From Paramyrothecium sp. XJ0827 (lineage: Eukaryota > Ascomycota > Sordariomycetes > Hypocreales > Stachybotryaceae): a DNA stretch of 64,000 bases. Below, in pieces: positions 10,901 through 22,777 of this stretch (position 1 is its first letter; each line of letters begins with the position of its first letter). Below the pieces are notes generated by a model. The model worked only from the letters and a program-made list of their open reading frames with translations. It was not told the DNA's origin and did no database searches. Location: assembly GCA_020881915.1 (NCBI GenBank), contig JAJFPB010000002.1, positions 5,963,001 to 6,027,000 on the forward strand, read 5' to 3'. The translations under genes were made by a program, and so were the position numbers.

Positions 10901-13900
10901 CAGGTGTTCAAGAATATCTTGCAATACAGCCGAGTCTGCCTCAAGGTACTGTGATCGGGAAACGCTGAGTCAGCCACGAGTCTATTTCGATCTGTTTACC
11001 CGCAAGGGCCGATTAAAACTCACCAGTAGGACGATTGCTCTGCCGCATACTGGACTAGTTTGGCCTTTTTGTGACGATATAATGGCACAGTTTCGTATCT
11101 CCATCCTTTTTGAGTCTGCCTTTTCCAGGAGGTTGACTAAGCCGGGCCTGTTCGGGCAGATGATAATGCCGCGTGTTTCGTCGACTAGGGACAGTATCTC
11201 TTCGGATACGCGTCCCCAACCGTGATCTTCTATGTCTGACTTTACGAATCCAATAATGTCAGCTCACAGTGCATATTACAGTTTCAACGAATCGCGCGCT
11301 TACATCTCCTAGAATCACCAGGTCGAAAGGGCCTTGGATGCCATCCATCCTCAAGTGAGAGCTGCTCGTGTCAAATGTGGTTGTGTTCCAGCTTCGGAAG
11401 CGCTGGAATACTTTCCCTTTACCCAAAATGGACATCCAATATTCCGAGTAGCTTCCATGTCGACCACCTAGTTCAAGAACTCGCATACCAGGCATCTTAT
11501 GTCCCGCGAGATCGATCAGAGCTTCGAATATGTCGGCTAAGCTGTCATGAAGGCCAGAAGCAGACGCATCTCCTTTGACTGACAGATAATGATCAACATA
11601 TGATACCACACTGCTCTGAGTTCCAATGTGCAATCTCGTGATGTCTGGCTTCCAGCGAATTCTGAGGCAGGGGTGACGTTCGTGATGAATGCCCCCGGTC
11701 ACGACAGTGCTCATGTTCGTTGCCCTGCCTCTGTATCGTGACAACACGAGGCCCCTTATTTCCACCAAGACTTGGCCTCGTGAATCATAAAATGTCACAT
11801 CTGTGGATATGGAACTTGGACCTGGAACAGACACCTTTGACTCGACTTGCGCTTCGCCGTGTGAGCCTGCTGATGTAAAAATCCGACAGGTTGAAAGAAA
11901 CGTCGGAAGGTGGGCTCGAATTAAACTTGGTGCACCCAATGCAGATGAAAGCAAGCCAGTCTGCATGCAAATATCGAGGGTGACGGGGTGAAGGGCGAAT
12001 TCTTCGTTAGTGTCAGCATGGACAGGGAGCTGTGTGGTGGATACAGAGTGACCGCTGGTCCCAGTAGTATCTGTAAAGATCCGATTTATGGTTTGAAACT
12101 GTGGCCCAAGTTCCAAGCCGTCATTCTGTAGATTCTTGTACAGTCTTTCTGTAGAAGAGTTATCGAAGCTCTCTGTATCGTATGGTTCCACGGATTGCGA
12201 CATGGATTGGGGACTGAGTCGTATGCTACCAAAACAGTTCACTGTTGCCGGAACCCCATGAGACCATGAACTGATGACAAACTCATACCAGTCAAATGAA
12301 GCGGTTTTCGAGGACCTGTTTCGAGGTGTCAGTGCAGTCATTACCTCTACATTGCCTGTTATATCCCCTTCCCTCCTTTCTGGCAGGATTAAAGCCTGGC
12401 TGAACCTGACATCAGACAGTTCATAGCTGGCACTACCCCGTGACTCTTTGACGCCTTGAACTTGTGATATTGCTTGTATGGTCATGGCCAAGTACCCAGC
12501 TGCGGGGAAGACAATTTGACCCTCCACTCTGTGGTCTCGCATCCAAGGGACCTCGTGGAGGTTCACGATATTGCGCCATCTCCAACTTATGCCATCCTCA
12601 GCCAGTCTCTGAGATCCAAGAAGCTCGTGCCGTACATACTTCCGTTGCCTGAGGTCAGAACTGGAGCGAGGTTCGTGGCACATTGAACGGCTTGTATGAT
12701 CCCACGGATAAGGAGGGATCAGATATGACATCTTACGCTGGGTCTTGCTGGAGTTTCCATTCACAGATTTCCAGTTCAAACTGTGGCCATGAGTGAAGAG
12801 AACGCCTGCCAGTGTTTGTAAACTCAGATTTGCGTCAAGACCCCTTACAAGCGTCGGATCATAGGGTGCTTGTGTCTTCCCCATTCTGGCTTGAATGCGG
12901 TTCACAGAGCCTTTGAGTGTATGATGAGGACCAATTTCTATCAGGTGGTAGTTTCCTGAGCTTATAAGTGCCGCAAACGCATTTCGGAAATGCACTGCTC
13001 GTTCCAGGTTGTCTCGCCAATACCTGGCAGTATTCATGTGTGGGAAAGGTTTGTCTCCCTCCTCGTGATGCACCGAAGAGAAGATTGTTGGGTGTGGCTG
13101 ACTATTTGAAGACAGTTCAATCTCTTCTTTGAAAAATGGTGATATGAGCTCTTCGTAGTACCTCCCAACCCTTTTCATGAGGTGTGAATGGTACGCTCGG
13201 CCTGCAGTAGCAAGTTTTCGTACAAATTTAGAGCTCTGTTCCAGTCGCTGGAATAAAAGCTCTATGCTATCGCGCGAGCCACTCAGGGTTAGGTTGTCGT
13301 CATCGTTGAAACAAGCGACTTGAACATCTGCTTCCATTCCGTTTTCGGCGATAAGGTCCTTTGCTGTCTGACCGTTGATTCCAACAGCCATCATGGCGCC
13401 ATCTGGTGCAGACTGAGAGACCGCATAACCACGTAGATAAGACACCATGATTGCCTGCAAGGCCGTCAGATCGCCTGCGGCGTAGGCTGCGGCAATCTCG
13501 CCGGATGAATGACCGATCACAACCGAAGGAGAAATGCCCCATGCGCGCAGTGTGTCCACAAGCGCGATCTGTATGGCCGTGCTAAGCGGTTGGCTATATG
13601 ACACCTCGTTTATTCTTTTGTCCGAGATTGTTAACAATGATTGTTCCAACCCCCAAAGCGGGCGCTGATCATCTGGCAGTGTTCTCAAGAAGGTATCTAG
13701 CTTTCTGATTGTGGATTTGAATGCGTCGTTGTGATTTAGTAGTTCTTTAGCCACTGGGAGGTTGTGATATAAGTCAACACAAATTCTTGCATAATGATGG
13801 GGTGACTTACTTCCTGGGTACTGCGAGCCTTGCCCTGTGAAAATGAAGGCAAAAGGAAGTGGGCTATCCACTACTTTTTCAATTTTAGCGACTGGCAATA

Positions 13901-15963
13901 GAGTGCTAGTCGATGCTGCATCACCCTCTACCTTCTTGGTGTGAACAAGCAAGAATTGCTTGTATCTCATGTGCGAAGTCTTCTGGGTGAAGGCCTCAGC
14001 AACTAAGCCCGGGTTGGTTTCGGGATCAAGCATCATATTTGAAAGCTGCTCTCTCCTCCTTGTCAGCGACGAGCTCGACATGGCGGATACAGGAATAACA
14101 AGGATTTTATCCCGGGCAATTTCGACTCGATTGCACTCTGGCAAGCGATTCAAATATGTCTCCAGAGACTCCACGATGGCGTGTGAGTTTGCACCGCCAT
14201 ATCCAAACGAATTAATGCTGGCGCGGCGGGTTGATCTAGGCCACGTCTGAGCATCTGTTGCTACCTGCAAGTTCAGCGTCTCAAGTTGTACTGTTTCAGG
14301 TCCCATTAGCCTTGAATGTCTAGATCTCCATCTAAGCTCTTCCCAGTAATAGTAGTTGACTATGGTTAAGATGGCTTCAATTAAGAGGTGTACTCACGCT
14401 TAGGATTCAGTGTCTTCACCCCTATCGTAGGGGGAATTTTGTTTTGCAAAGCGAGCAGGACTTTGATCAACGACGTGATGCCACTTGCAGCTTCGCTGTG
14501 ACCAAAATTTGTCTTGACCTGTCATGCCACATTAGCTCAAGAATAACGAATCCCGTATTGACTGCTTACCGATCCAATTAACAACGGGCGGCCTGTTCGT
14601 CCTCCAAAACAGCGTCCCAAAGCTTCGACTTCTACAACATCTCCCACTGATGTACCAGTCCCGTGACACTCGACATAATCTGTGTCACAAAATTCGAGCC
14701 CGGCCTCGTTATATGCTTTTCTAATGACTGCTTCTTGTAGAGAGGCACTTGGTTGGGAAATACCGGTAGTCTTGCCATTCCTAGAGTCGTCGTTGTGTTA
14801 GGGGATACTCCTAGAATCTCACAGAGATGAAAGATAGAATGCTTACGCATTGACAGAGACGGCACGAATGACGCCCCAAATCTTGTCACCGGCACGAAGG
14901 GCCGATGACATCGTTTTCAAATATACTGCGTTCACAGCCTCAGCGCGTCCATAACCATCAGCAGATTGATCAAATGTGCGACATGTCCCATGAGCTGAGA
15001 GAACACCAGATTTTGCGGTTCCTATATGCTGTTCTGGACTCAGTATGAGGTTGGCACCGGCTACAATAGCTGCGTCACAGTCCCCGCCAGCCAAAGCGCG
15101 GACAGCGGTGTTCAGACAGTACAGAGAGGAGGAACAAGCGGTATTCAAAACCAAACTGACATTTGGGTAAGCAACTACTTAAGACCCCATTAGAAGGTCA
15201 AACACGAACCTTGGCCCATGGAGGTTGAAGACATAGCTGATTCTGTTTGCTAAGATTGCCTGGCCAGAACCTGTGGCGGCAAGACGATGAAGATTGTCGG
15301 GCTCTCGGTAAGCCATCATGGTGTAGTCAACCGTGAAGTTACTGACGTAAACTCCTGTATTCGTCCCCGAGATATCTTCCATGGAAACTCCGGCGTTCTC
15401 GAGGCATTCATAAGTCACCTCTAAAAGCTTTCGTTGATGAGGATCCACTAGGAATGCAAAATCAAATCAGCCAAAGATGAATAGAAGAATTGTGATGGAT
15501 GCATTTCCTGCGCGCGAACGGAACCAAGTATATAAAACAAATAAAAAACGATGAGTGAGACTCACTATATGCCGCTTCCAAGTTGTTGATGTTGAAGAAG
15601 GTATTGTCAAACTGACGAACATCGTCTTTGAGAAAATAACCGCCATCAGCTGCCATAGCACCTGCCTTGCTGTCATCGGTGTGGTGGAAGCCGCTTATAT
15701 TGAAGCGGTCCATCGGGACATTTCCTTGGCCACTGTCCTTATTCATGAGGAAAGCCCAAAGATCTTTCGGAGACTTGACTCCCCCTGGCAGGTGGCAGGC
15801 TGGAGTGTGCGTAATTAGAAATGCTGGATACTCAATCGAGGTAAGACAGAAACATACCCATTCCGACAACGCAAACCGGATCATGTGCTGATTTGATTGA
15901 GAGTGCGTAATCAGATTCTCTCCGGGCTTGGGAGAAGCCATTGCTTTCCTTTGAAGGGGCCAT
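7901..15963 (-). CDS. Highly reducing polyketide synthase (KS-AT-DH-psiMT-ER-KR-ACP)
   Basis: Thirteen exons, read from 15963 down: 15858-15963, 15566-15799, 15210-15447, 14847-15155, 14570-14780, 14398-14518, 13811-14338, 11304-13753, 11024-11239, 9498-10948, 9262-9430, 9091-9197 and 7901-9032. They total 7272 nt, 2423 aa. KS (about 25-450) has active Cys200 (NTACSSSLY), His335 (ECHGTGT) and His373 ([10 protein letters not shown]). AT has GHSSGE with Ser near 665. DH has [11 protein letters not shown] and DICMQ. The methyltransferase region is short, and its [11 protein letters not shown] lacks a clean SAM-binding glycine motif, so it is probably inactive. ER has a divergent nucleotide loop ([11 protein letters not shown]). 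KR has VGCLGGLGR and a catalytic Tyr near 2175. ACP has GVDSM with Ser near 2375. No thioesterase, reductase or acyltransferase follows the ACP. Intron 7 (13754-13810) has no in-frame stop and can be missed. Confidence 0.95.
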
Positions 15964-17233
15964 TGAGAAATCACTGGTGAAGAGATGAGGCAAGGGTTAC
16001 AATAGATATCTTTCCGACTTGGAACTAACCGACTTGGGACTGACGAGTCTTAAAGTTCTAATAAGCGGAAAAGATGGAGGAATTTTGAAATGAGACCTGC
16101 TCGCAAAGGATGGGTTCATCGTTCATATACTCTAAGCCTACCATTACGGACAAATCCAGACCAACGGCGAGTTTCTGGCCCCACAATGTCGACACCGACT
16201 CTCCAGGACTCATTTCCCCCCAACGCGTAGACTGTCCAGCATTCACAAGACAGAGCAAGCAGATGCTCAAGGCTGGATGGTAAATGCAACACTGGTTGTC
16301 CGACAGATGGGCTGCGCGCAGCGAAGCGACAACGCTGGCAAATCGGCTCATCAAGACTCCGAGCTGTCGGAAAACTGAGCATGCGTCGAACTAAAGAAAT
16401 GGCAAGGACAAACTCGGAACCAGACACTCCACCATGACGTGGATAGTTAACGCTGCCTTTGACAGCCAAGTAGCATCATGCAATCTCTGCATGTGATCGA
16501 TCACCCAGGCGATTACTACGTGCCGCATATTGTGTGAAACCATGAGTATTCTCAGCACAAAACTGGAAATTTACCTGTCTGCGTTTGGACAAAGACGCGA
16601 TAATCTGGCTTTGGCCTTGTGACAGAATTCGACAGACCCTGTCCATCGTCGTATAGGTCAAGACGTGTAGGCTGGGATTGGTTTCTATCTTGGAACACCA
16701 CCCAATAGTGGCAAATCACTCGATTGCTCCTCCAAGGTGACAGGGGCTTGAGTTGTCCAGTATGGTACCAAAGTCCCAAATCACACTCCAACCGGGCGTA
16801 CGTTTGGGGGCCCCGAATCCTAATAATGGCAACGTCGCAACAAAGCTGCGATGCTACACAGTGCCCGAACAATGTTAAGAACCGGTAGGATCTGCACCCA
16901 TCATCTAAATAAGTCAACAGGGTGTGGGTTTAGGCTGCGAGTCCAGACTGATTCGAGTGAGGGGTTGACAAATCCTGTTGTACAGGTGTGGTGGTATTCT
17001 GAGCACATGAACTCGTTGATCGAAAAGGATGGACTTGACATGGATTGGAGGCCGCGTGAGCTGGACTTCCGTAAAAACTGCAATGTCAACCTTGACTATG
17101 GCCATTGTCGATTTCTTTCGCATATCCTGCAACTTAGACATCATCGTGTTAGCTTGTCAGTTTCGGCATCTTTGAAGACCACGTTGTGCTACATCGCGTT
17201 CCCTTCTCCAGATTCCCTTACAATTTCACGAAT
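15964..17233. other. Divergent promoter region of PKS and membrane protein
   Basis: Shared 1.27-kb upstream region between the PKS (minus) and the PTH11-like gene (plus). Several short ORFs lie on both strands; none is recognisable. I could not assign a specific regulator site by eye. Confidence 0.55.
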
Positions 17234-18691
17234 ATGGCATTCTCTGACAAGAACCCGGGAGGGCTTCCCAACCACAAGTTGGATGGGCCAGCCATTGATC
17301 CGCCTGAGGGCATTGATGCAAACTTCGACAACCCACCAAATCAGAATAGCCTCGCATTTGGCATCATCATCACCGGGCTGATCGTGTCCTCGGTATTCGC
17401 AATTATCCGTATAGCATCCCGCATAATTGTCAGAAAGATCAGGATTGCTGATGGTGCGTCCATTGCTTGTGTTGCCCAAAGCCAGAGACCAAGCTCCATC
17501 TAACAGATGACTGTATCTAGTACTCGGTATCCTGTCACTTGTACGTCCTCTAGCCATGAGACTGACTATGACCCCTCCTCCACGATTTTGACTGTTCCTT
17601 GTGCTTCAGGGAATATATTTCGCTTTTGCCCAAGTGTTCTTTGACCTAATGAAGAACTACGGTTTCTGGATAAATATGTGGAATCTACGATTAAGAGATA
17701 TTCCCGTCTTCAACAAGGTAAGCAACTGAGCGAGAATGCAGCTGTGTCCTCTAACTAGAGCCCAGTTCTATTTCAAAGGACTCCTCATGTATCACACCGT
17801 AATCATGATCCTGAAGGCGGCCATTCTCTTCGACTGGATGGAGATTTTCGTACCTCGCGGAACTCGCAATTGGTTCTACTGGACGAGCTATGCTACCATG
17901 GTTGTCCATACTCTGTTCTATCTGTCGATGATCATCATCGAGCTCACGGCATGCAGACCCTTGGAGAGGAAGTGGAACCCTTTGATCCAGGGCAAGTGCA
18001 TCAACACCCGAAATCTGTTCCTCGCCAGATCGGCTATCAATGTCACATTCGACATCATCTTATTCATTCTCCCACAAAGGCTGTTGTGGAAACTTCAAAT
18101 GTCCAAGAAGAAGAGAAGAGCCGTGTCAGCAATCTTCTCTGTCGGTATACTGTAAGTCGAGACGCCGGCTCCTAACTCGCACGCGATGGCTTGGCACGAC
18201 GACTGGAAGTTTTGTTTCTGATACGGTCAATTAGATGCTGCGTCGCCGCCGGCCTCCGGATGAACAATTCCGTCGATATCGATAGAACAAGGGACAAGAC
18301 ATATGCTTTTGCCGGACTGGCACTTTCATGCTTTGTCGAGGTTACATGCGGTCTCATCATCTTGTGTGCGCCCTGCACCCTCCATGTCAAGAGCTTCTTC
18401 AAACCTCGAACAGGGACGTCAAGTTCCCCAAGTTGGACAAGCAAGTATGAGAGGAGAAAGAGGCGAGACCCTGATGCATCCATTATGCTTCAAACAATTG
18501 GCAATCAGGACGACGCAAGTACTGCCTGGGACAATAGAAGCTACCAGAAGATTGAAGATTCGTCCGTTTCGGCGGTGGACAACGACTCACGCCCCGTGGG
18601 GTATATCTCGCCTGTGAGCCCAGTGGCATACAGTCGAGCACCGACCTCAGCAAAGGCGATGGCCAATCTCCACGCGGCAGACAAGGACTAA
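17234..18691 (+). CDS. Seven-helix integral membrane protein, fungal rhodopsin-domain (PTH11-like) family
   Basis: Five exons (17234-17453, 17521-17540, 17610-17717, 17766-18151, 18235-18691) give 396 aa. Exon 2 is only 20 nt and is my least certain call; it gives VLGILSL, which continues a helix. The protein shows the family layout: a first helix SLAFGIIITGLIVSSVFAII followed by RIASR, then GLLMYHTVIMILKAAILF, a helix ending in TACRPLERKW, INVTFDIILFILPQRLLWKL, and an AAGLR loop. The soluble tail is polar and rich in S, D and R (about 305-396). These proteins sit in the plasma membrane; some act in surface sensing, but most have no known function. They often appear in metabolite clusters. 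It shares a promoter region with the PKS, suggesting co-regulation. The start at 17234 is chosen over 17186 because MAFSDKNPGG fits better. Confidence 0.82.
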
Positions 18692-20116
18692 GGCAAAAAA
18701 GGGGGGATATGAATGCATGGACAGGCTGGCTAGAGTTCAATACCACCTGGTATTGATTGGATTCGATGTAGGACTATTGTATGTCACTATTAGGGGATCG
18801 TTTTACCCAATGCCAATCAGGAAGTGAATGGGACCCATGCTGTCTGTTCGCGCGAATTGAGGCCTGATTTTCCGTGACTGTGTAGGTGCCAATAGGATGG
18901 TGCTTTTCGCGTTTTTGGAACGCGGTCGCAACCTCGATGGACAAATTCTCAATACCACTTGCCTCTCTCTCCTATTTTGGGCTACGGACGTAACAGGACC
19001 ATAATCCTTCATCCACTGGGCGGACGATGATTCCTTAAAGAGAAGGAGACCAAAAAACACGATGAGCTTTCTAGGTGGTTGCATTCTCAGACCAAAGTCC
19101 TTTTCAATAGCCTATCTTCAATTATCCGAGCCGCAGCATATGCAAGAACCACTCTCTGATTCCTTCGTCGTCTGTATCCTGTCCGAAGCATGGCTAGTGA
19201 TTAGGCTGATGCCGAATGATGGTGTGCGTGAATAAACTATAATACCACCTACCCCTCAGCTTTCTTTTTCATGTTTGACGATACATGCAAAACTGAAAGG
19301 TTCTTATCAACTCAAGCAATGTGTGATTGGTCTTCTTGTGGGGTTCGACTGTGCCTCTTCAATGCATGTTGAAAGACTTGGCAAAGTCGGTAAGGCACCG
19401 CGACAATCCCCGTACTTTATGTATCATTCGCATGCAGAAGAGCCTCACCAATTGCAGACGGAGGGTACGTTGCGTTGTTGTCTACTACGTAGTTGTGTAA
19501 ATCTTTACTGCATCAGTTCATTCACACTGCCAGTTTTGCCAGCCGGCCCATGTTGAGGATTCCCAGCCCTGTCATAATGAACCGCTGTCAGGGCTGTCCG
19601 GCCGGAGGAACAAAACGTTGGGTTGCATTATTGGTTTGTGCTGACCATGCTTCAAGTTACATCAAGTAAGGCTTAATGACACCGACCCCGCAATATACAA
19701 ATCGTCTCCCTTCTTGTACACGGTCTAATGTCCCCGGAGACCGGGGTGCGAGAATCCGTAAGCTCAACACATCGTGGTGGCAGGCCCGAGAGGAGGATTC
19801 GGAAGTGATTGCTCGGGGTCCAAGGACTTTTTTGTGAGGGATCAGCACCAAATAGGCTGGAAATGCATAGAACGATTGATTGTCGTCCACAACCGGGCGT
19901 AGCATTCAGTCGGGGGGAAACCTTGCTGAATGAAGCGCTGATCATTCGTAAGGCTGCGCGGCGCAAGACATACAGAGACAAGTCAACTTGGTTGTCATAT
20001 GCCTACCTTAAAGTTCCCTCTGCACGACAATCTGTTCATGCGCTGGAGATACAACCTGACCCAAGAGTGGAAATTACCAAGAATTTGATCAAAACATATC
20101 ACTTTCATGTCAAAAG
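18692..20116. other. Intergenic region with a hairpin-forming stretch
   Basis: Separates two plus-strand genes. ORFs here have no recognisable product. An imperfect inverted repeat at 19533-19616 is listed separately. The last part is the promoter of the DAL5-type transporter. Confidence 0.55.
19533..19616. repeat. Imperfect inverted repeat (hairpin)
   Basis: The left arm contains GTTTTG, CCGGCC and CAGCCCTG in that order. The right arm has the reverse complements CAGGGCTG, GGCCGG and CAAAAC in mirror order, with a short unpaired loop (ATAATGAACCG) and one 12-15 nt bulge. It could be an intergenic hairpin or the remains of a small inverted-repeat element. No function known. Confidence 0.45.
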
Positions 20117-22005
20117 ATGGGATCCTCGATTGAAGCCCGTCCTAGTGAAGGCCTCACTCTGGCTGAAGAGCGTTTTGATGAGGTTCCAAAATCGGGTACT
20201 ACGCCAGAAACCAATTCTGAACGCTTTGCCCATCTGGATGAGAAGAAGATTTTGAGAAAGGTAAGCTACTAGTCCTTGAGCTTGCGCTATTGATATTAAC
20301 TCCACCCGACACGCCAGGTTGATGTCCGCCTCATCCCCATGGTAGCCATGCTGTACCTGATGTCGTTTCTCGATCGAGGAAATATCTCCAATGCGAAGAT
20401 CGAAGGCTTGCAGGAAGACTTGCACATGGCAGGCCACGAATACAACTGGTGCTTGACAGTCTTCTTCTTCACATATGCGGCCGTGGAGGTGCCGAGCAAT
20501 ATCCTGTTGAAGAAGCTTCGGCCCAGCAGGTGGCTTCCTGGCATAATGGTCGCATGGGGGCTTGTCGCCACGTTGATGGGGCTGGTGCAAAACTTCCAAG
20601 GACTTCTTGCAGCCCGGCTGTTCCTAGGACTGGCCGAAGGAGGGTTGTTCCCCGGTTGCGCGGTAAGACTCAACTCACGTCAACATACTTCTAAGAGCAG
20701 GGCATCAAGTTGCTGACCACATGACGCTCAGTTCTATCTCACCATGTGGTACTGTCGACGAGAAGTTCAGTTCAGGCAGGCTTTGTTCTTTTCTGCCGCC
20801 TCTGTTGCGGGTGCTTTTAGCGGCCTTCTTGCCTTTGGGATAGCCAGGATGGATGGCGTTGCAGGTATGCTCCCATCTCGATGTCGTCCGAGGCGATGAT
20901 CTCACACAAACAGGGTTGCATGGTTGGAGATGGATCTTCATCTTGGAGGGAATTGCCACAGTGAGTCCAGTGGAAACCTCTATGTCTAGGTATCCATGTC
21001 TCTAACGTCTCCAGGTCGTCTTTGCCGTTTTCGCATTTTTTGCCATGCACGACTCACCAGAGACGGCATCCTTCCTCACGCTGGAGGAGCGGGAATTTCT
21101 CACGTGGCGGTTGAAGAACCAGGAGCATCAAGACAGGACAGGCAGGGAAATCTCCCAGTTCAAGATCGCTGAGGCTGAGGACTTCCAATGGAAGTACATA
21201 TGGGATGCGTTCAAGGACTGGCAGATATACCTTTCCGTGGTTGTCTACTGGGGCGTGAGTGCGACTCTTCTAAGATACCCGACAATCACCGCTGACACCT
21301 TCATCTCAAGATCACCTGTCCGCTGTACGGAATATCCCTCTTCGTTCCCACGATCATTAGAAGCTTGGGCTATAGCATCAGCACGTCACAGCTGATGACT
21401 GTCCCAATTTACGTGGTGGCGGCTGTTGTTGGCATCGTCAGCGCCTGGTACTCAGACAAAATTGGGCGGCGCAGTCCTTTTATCATTGGATACATGCTAT
21501 TGTCCATTGTCGGATTCGCAATGTAAGACCATCGAATCCCACACACCTCCGTTGCTGGTTCTGCATCTTTAAACTTTGTGCTAACTTTTGCAACAGTTGC
21601 ATTTCTTCAACTCGGCCCTTCGTCGTCTACGGCGGCGTCTTTGTGGCCATGTGTGCCATATACCCTGCTCTACCTGGGCTGATCACTTGGCTGGCCAGCA
21701 ATCTGTCGGGGTCATACAAAAGATCTGCTGGTATGGCGTTGCAAATCGGCGCTGGAAACCTCGGGGGTGCAATGGCTTCCAACTTCTACCGACAAGGCGA
21801 TGCCCCTGAGTTCATTCTGGGTCATGCCTTGGAGCTCGCGTTCATCTCTCTCGGTGTCCTAGCCGCGGTGTTCTTGGTAATGGGATACGTCGCTATAAAC
21901 AAGAAGCGGACAAGGCTGATTCAGCAAGGCAGTGGCAACCTGTCTAATGAAGACGAGCTCTCAGCTCAGGGAGACAAGGCTGTCACTTTCCGGTACAAAT
22001 ATTGA
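20117..22005 (+). CDS. MFS transporter, allantoate permease (DAL5/ACS) family
   Basis: Seven exons (20117-20260, 20318-20662, 20732-20864, 20914-20960, 21015-21254, 21311-21522, 21597-22005) give 509 aa. Family landmarks are KVDVRLIPMVAMLYLMSFLDRGNI at the first helix, the conserved N-A-K-I-G-like segment after it (NISNAKIEGL), LLKKLRPSRWLPGIMVAWG, and GLAEGGLFPGCA. Near the end is NLSGSYKRSAGMALQIGAGN, a typical C-terminal motif. This family imports organic anions such as allantoate, nicotinate, pantothenate and biotin precursors across the plasma membrane. In metabolite clusters such members are commonly present, but substrates are mostly unknown. Here it may import a precursor or export a carboxylic product (inference). 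The start at 20117 gives an acidic N-terminal tail of about 48 residues, usual for the family. Confidence 0.92.
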
Positions 22006-22777
22006 AAAGTATTAAGGTATGGAGTATTAGTGTATGGAGAGTCACTCTCAAATAGCTTCCAAAAATGAACGCTTCACGAACGGTTCAGATCAAAGTGAGG
22101 TAGTAGTAAGTGTCTCCTGGAGCCATCTGCCGCAAGGGGACCAGCTAGGTCAGTAGATTGGGGTCTTTGTTCGTGTCCTGTATGTGAGCACGCCAGTGCA
22201 AGATCCGCTTGAGACGTGGCATGCGCAAATCGTCGGACAAGTCCTGTGTCCCTTATCCGTCCCATGTCGGCCTCAAGGCTATGGCAACAGGAAAGAGGGG
22301 AGTGTAGCATGCAATCCTACGCAAGACTTCCAGAGTCGCAATCTCGTTTGAGCCACCTCCTTCTCCTTGATCGACAAGGAGGTCATCCTGACAGGCAGTT
22401 TGAGTACAACACAGTGCTTGTAAAAACTGAGAGGCTGCTTGTGTTACCCTGATGAACGAAGTGGGCGGTTGGCCCGCGGCCTGGTGGCGCATTCCAAAGC
22501 TGCCGGTCTCGGTAGTAAGCTGGATCACCAACCCCCTCCAAGGCTGGGGCCACAGCCTGCTACGGATGCAACCCACCAGTTGGATGTTGGCCCAGACGTA
22601 CTTGGTAGTCGCGCCGTTAGTTACTTAACCCCTCACGACTGAACCCTTGTCTCATTTTCGCTCATTTTCCACACACTTTTCTGCTGCCTGGTGTAAGGTC
22701 CTTGGAACTCTGACTAGCAATTGCGACCTGATTTTTTTCTGCACTATCAGCCAGAGCCTCTCTTTGCTTCATTGAAT
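22006..22777. other. Intergenic region
   Basis: 3' flank of the transporter and promoter of the enoyl reductase gene. A CT-rich stretch just before the ATG (22630-22777) looks like a 5' leader. No gene seen. Confidence 0.55.
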
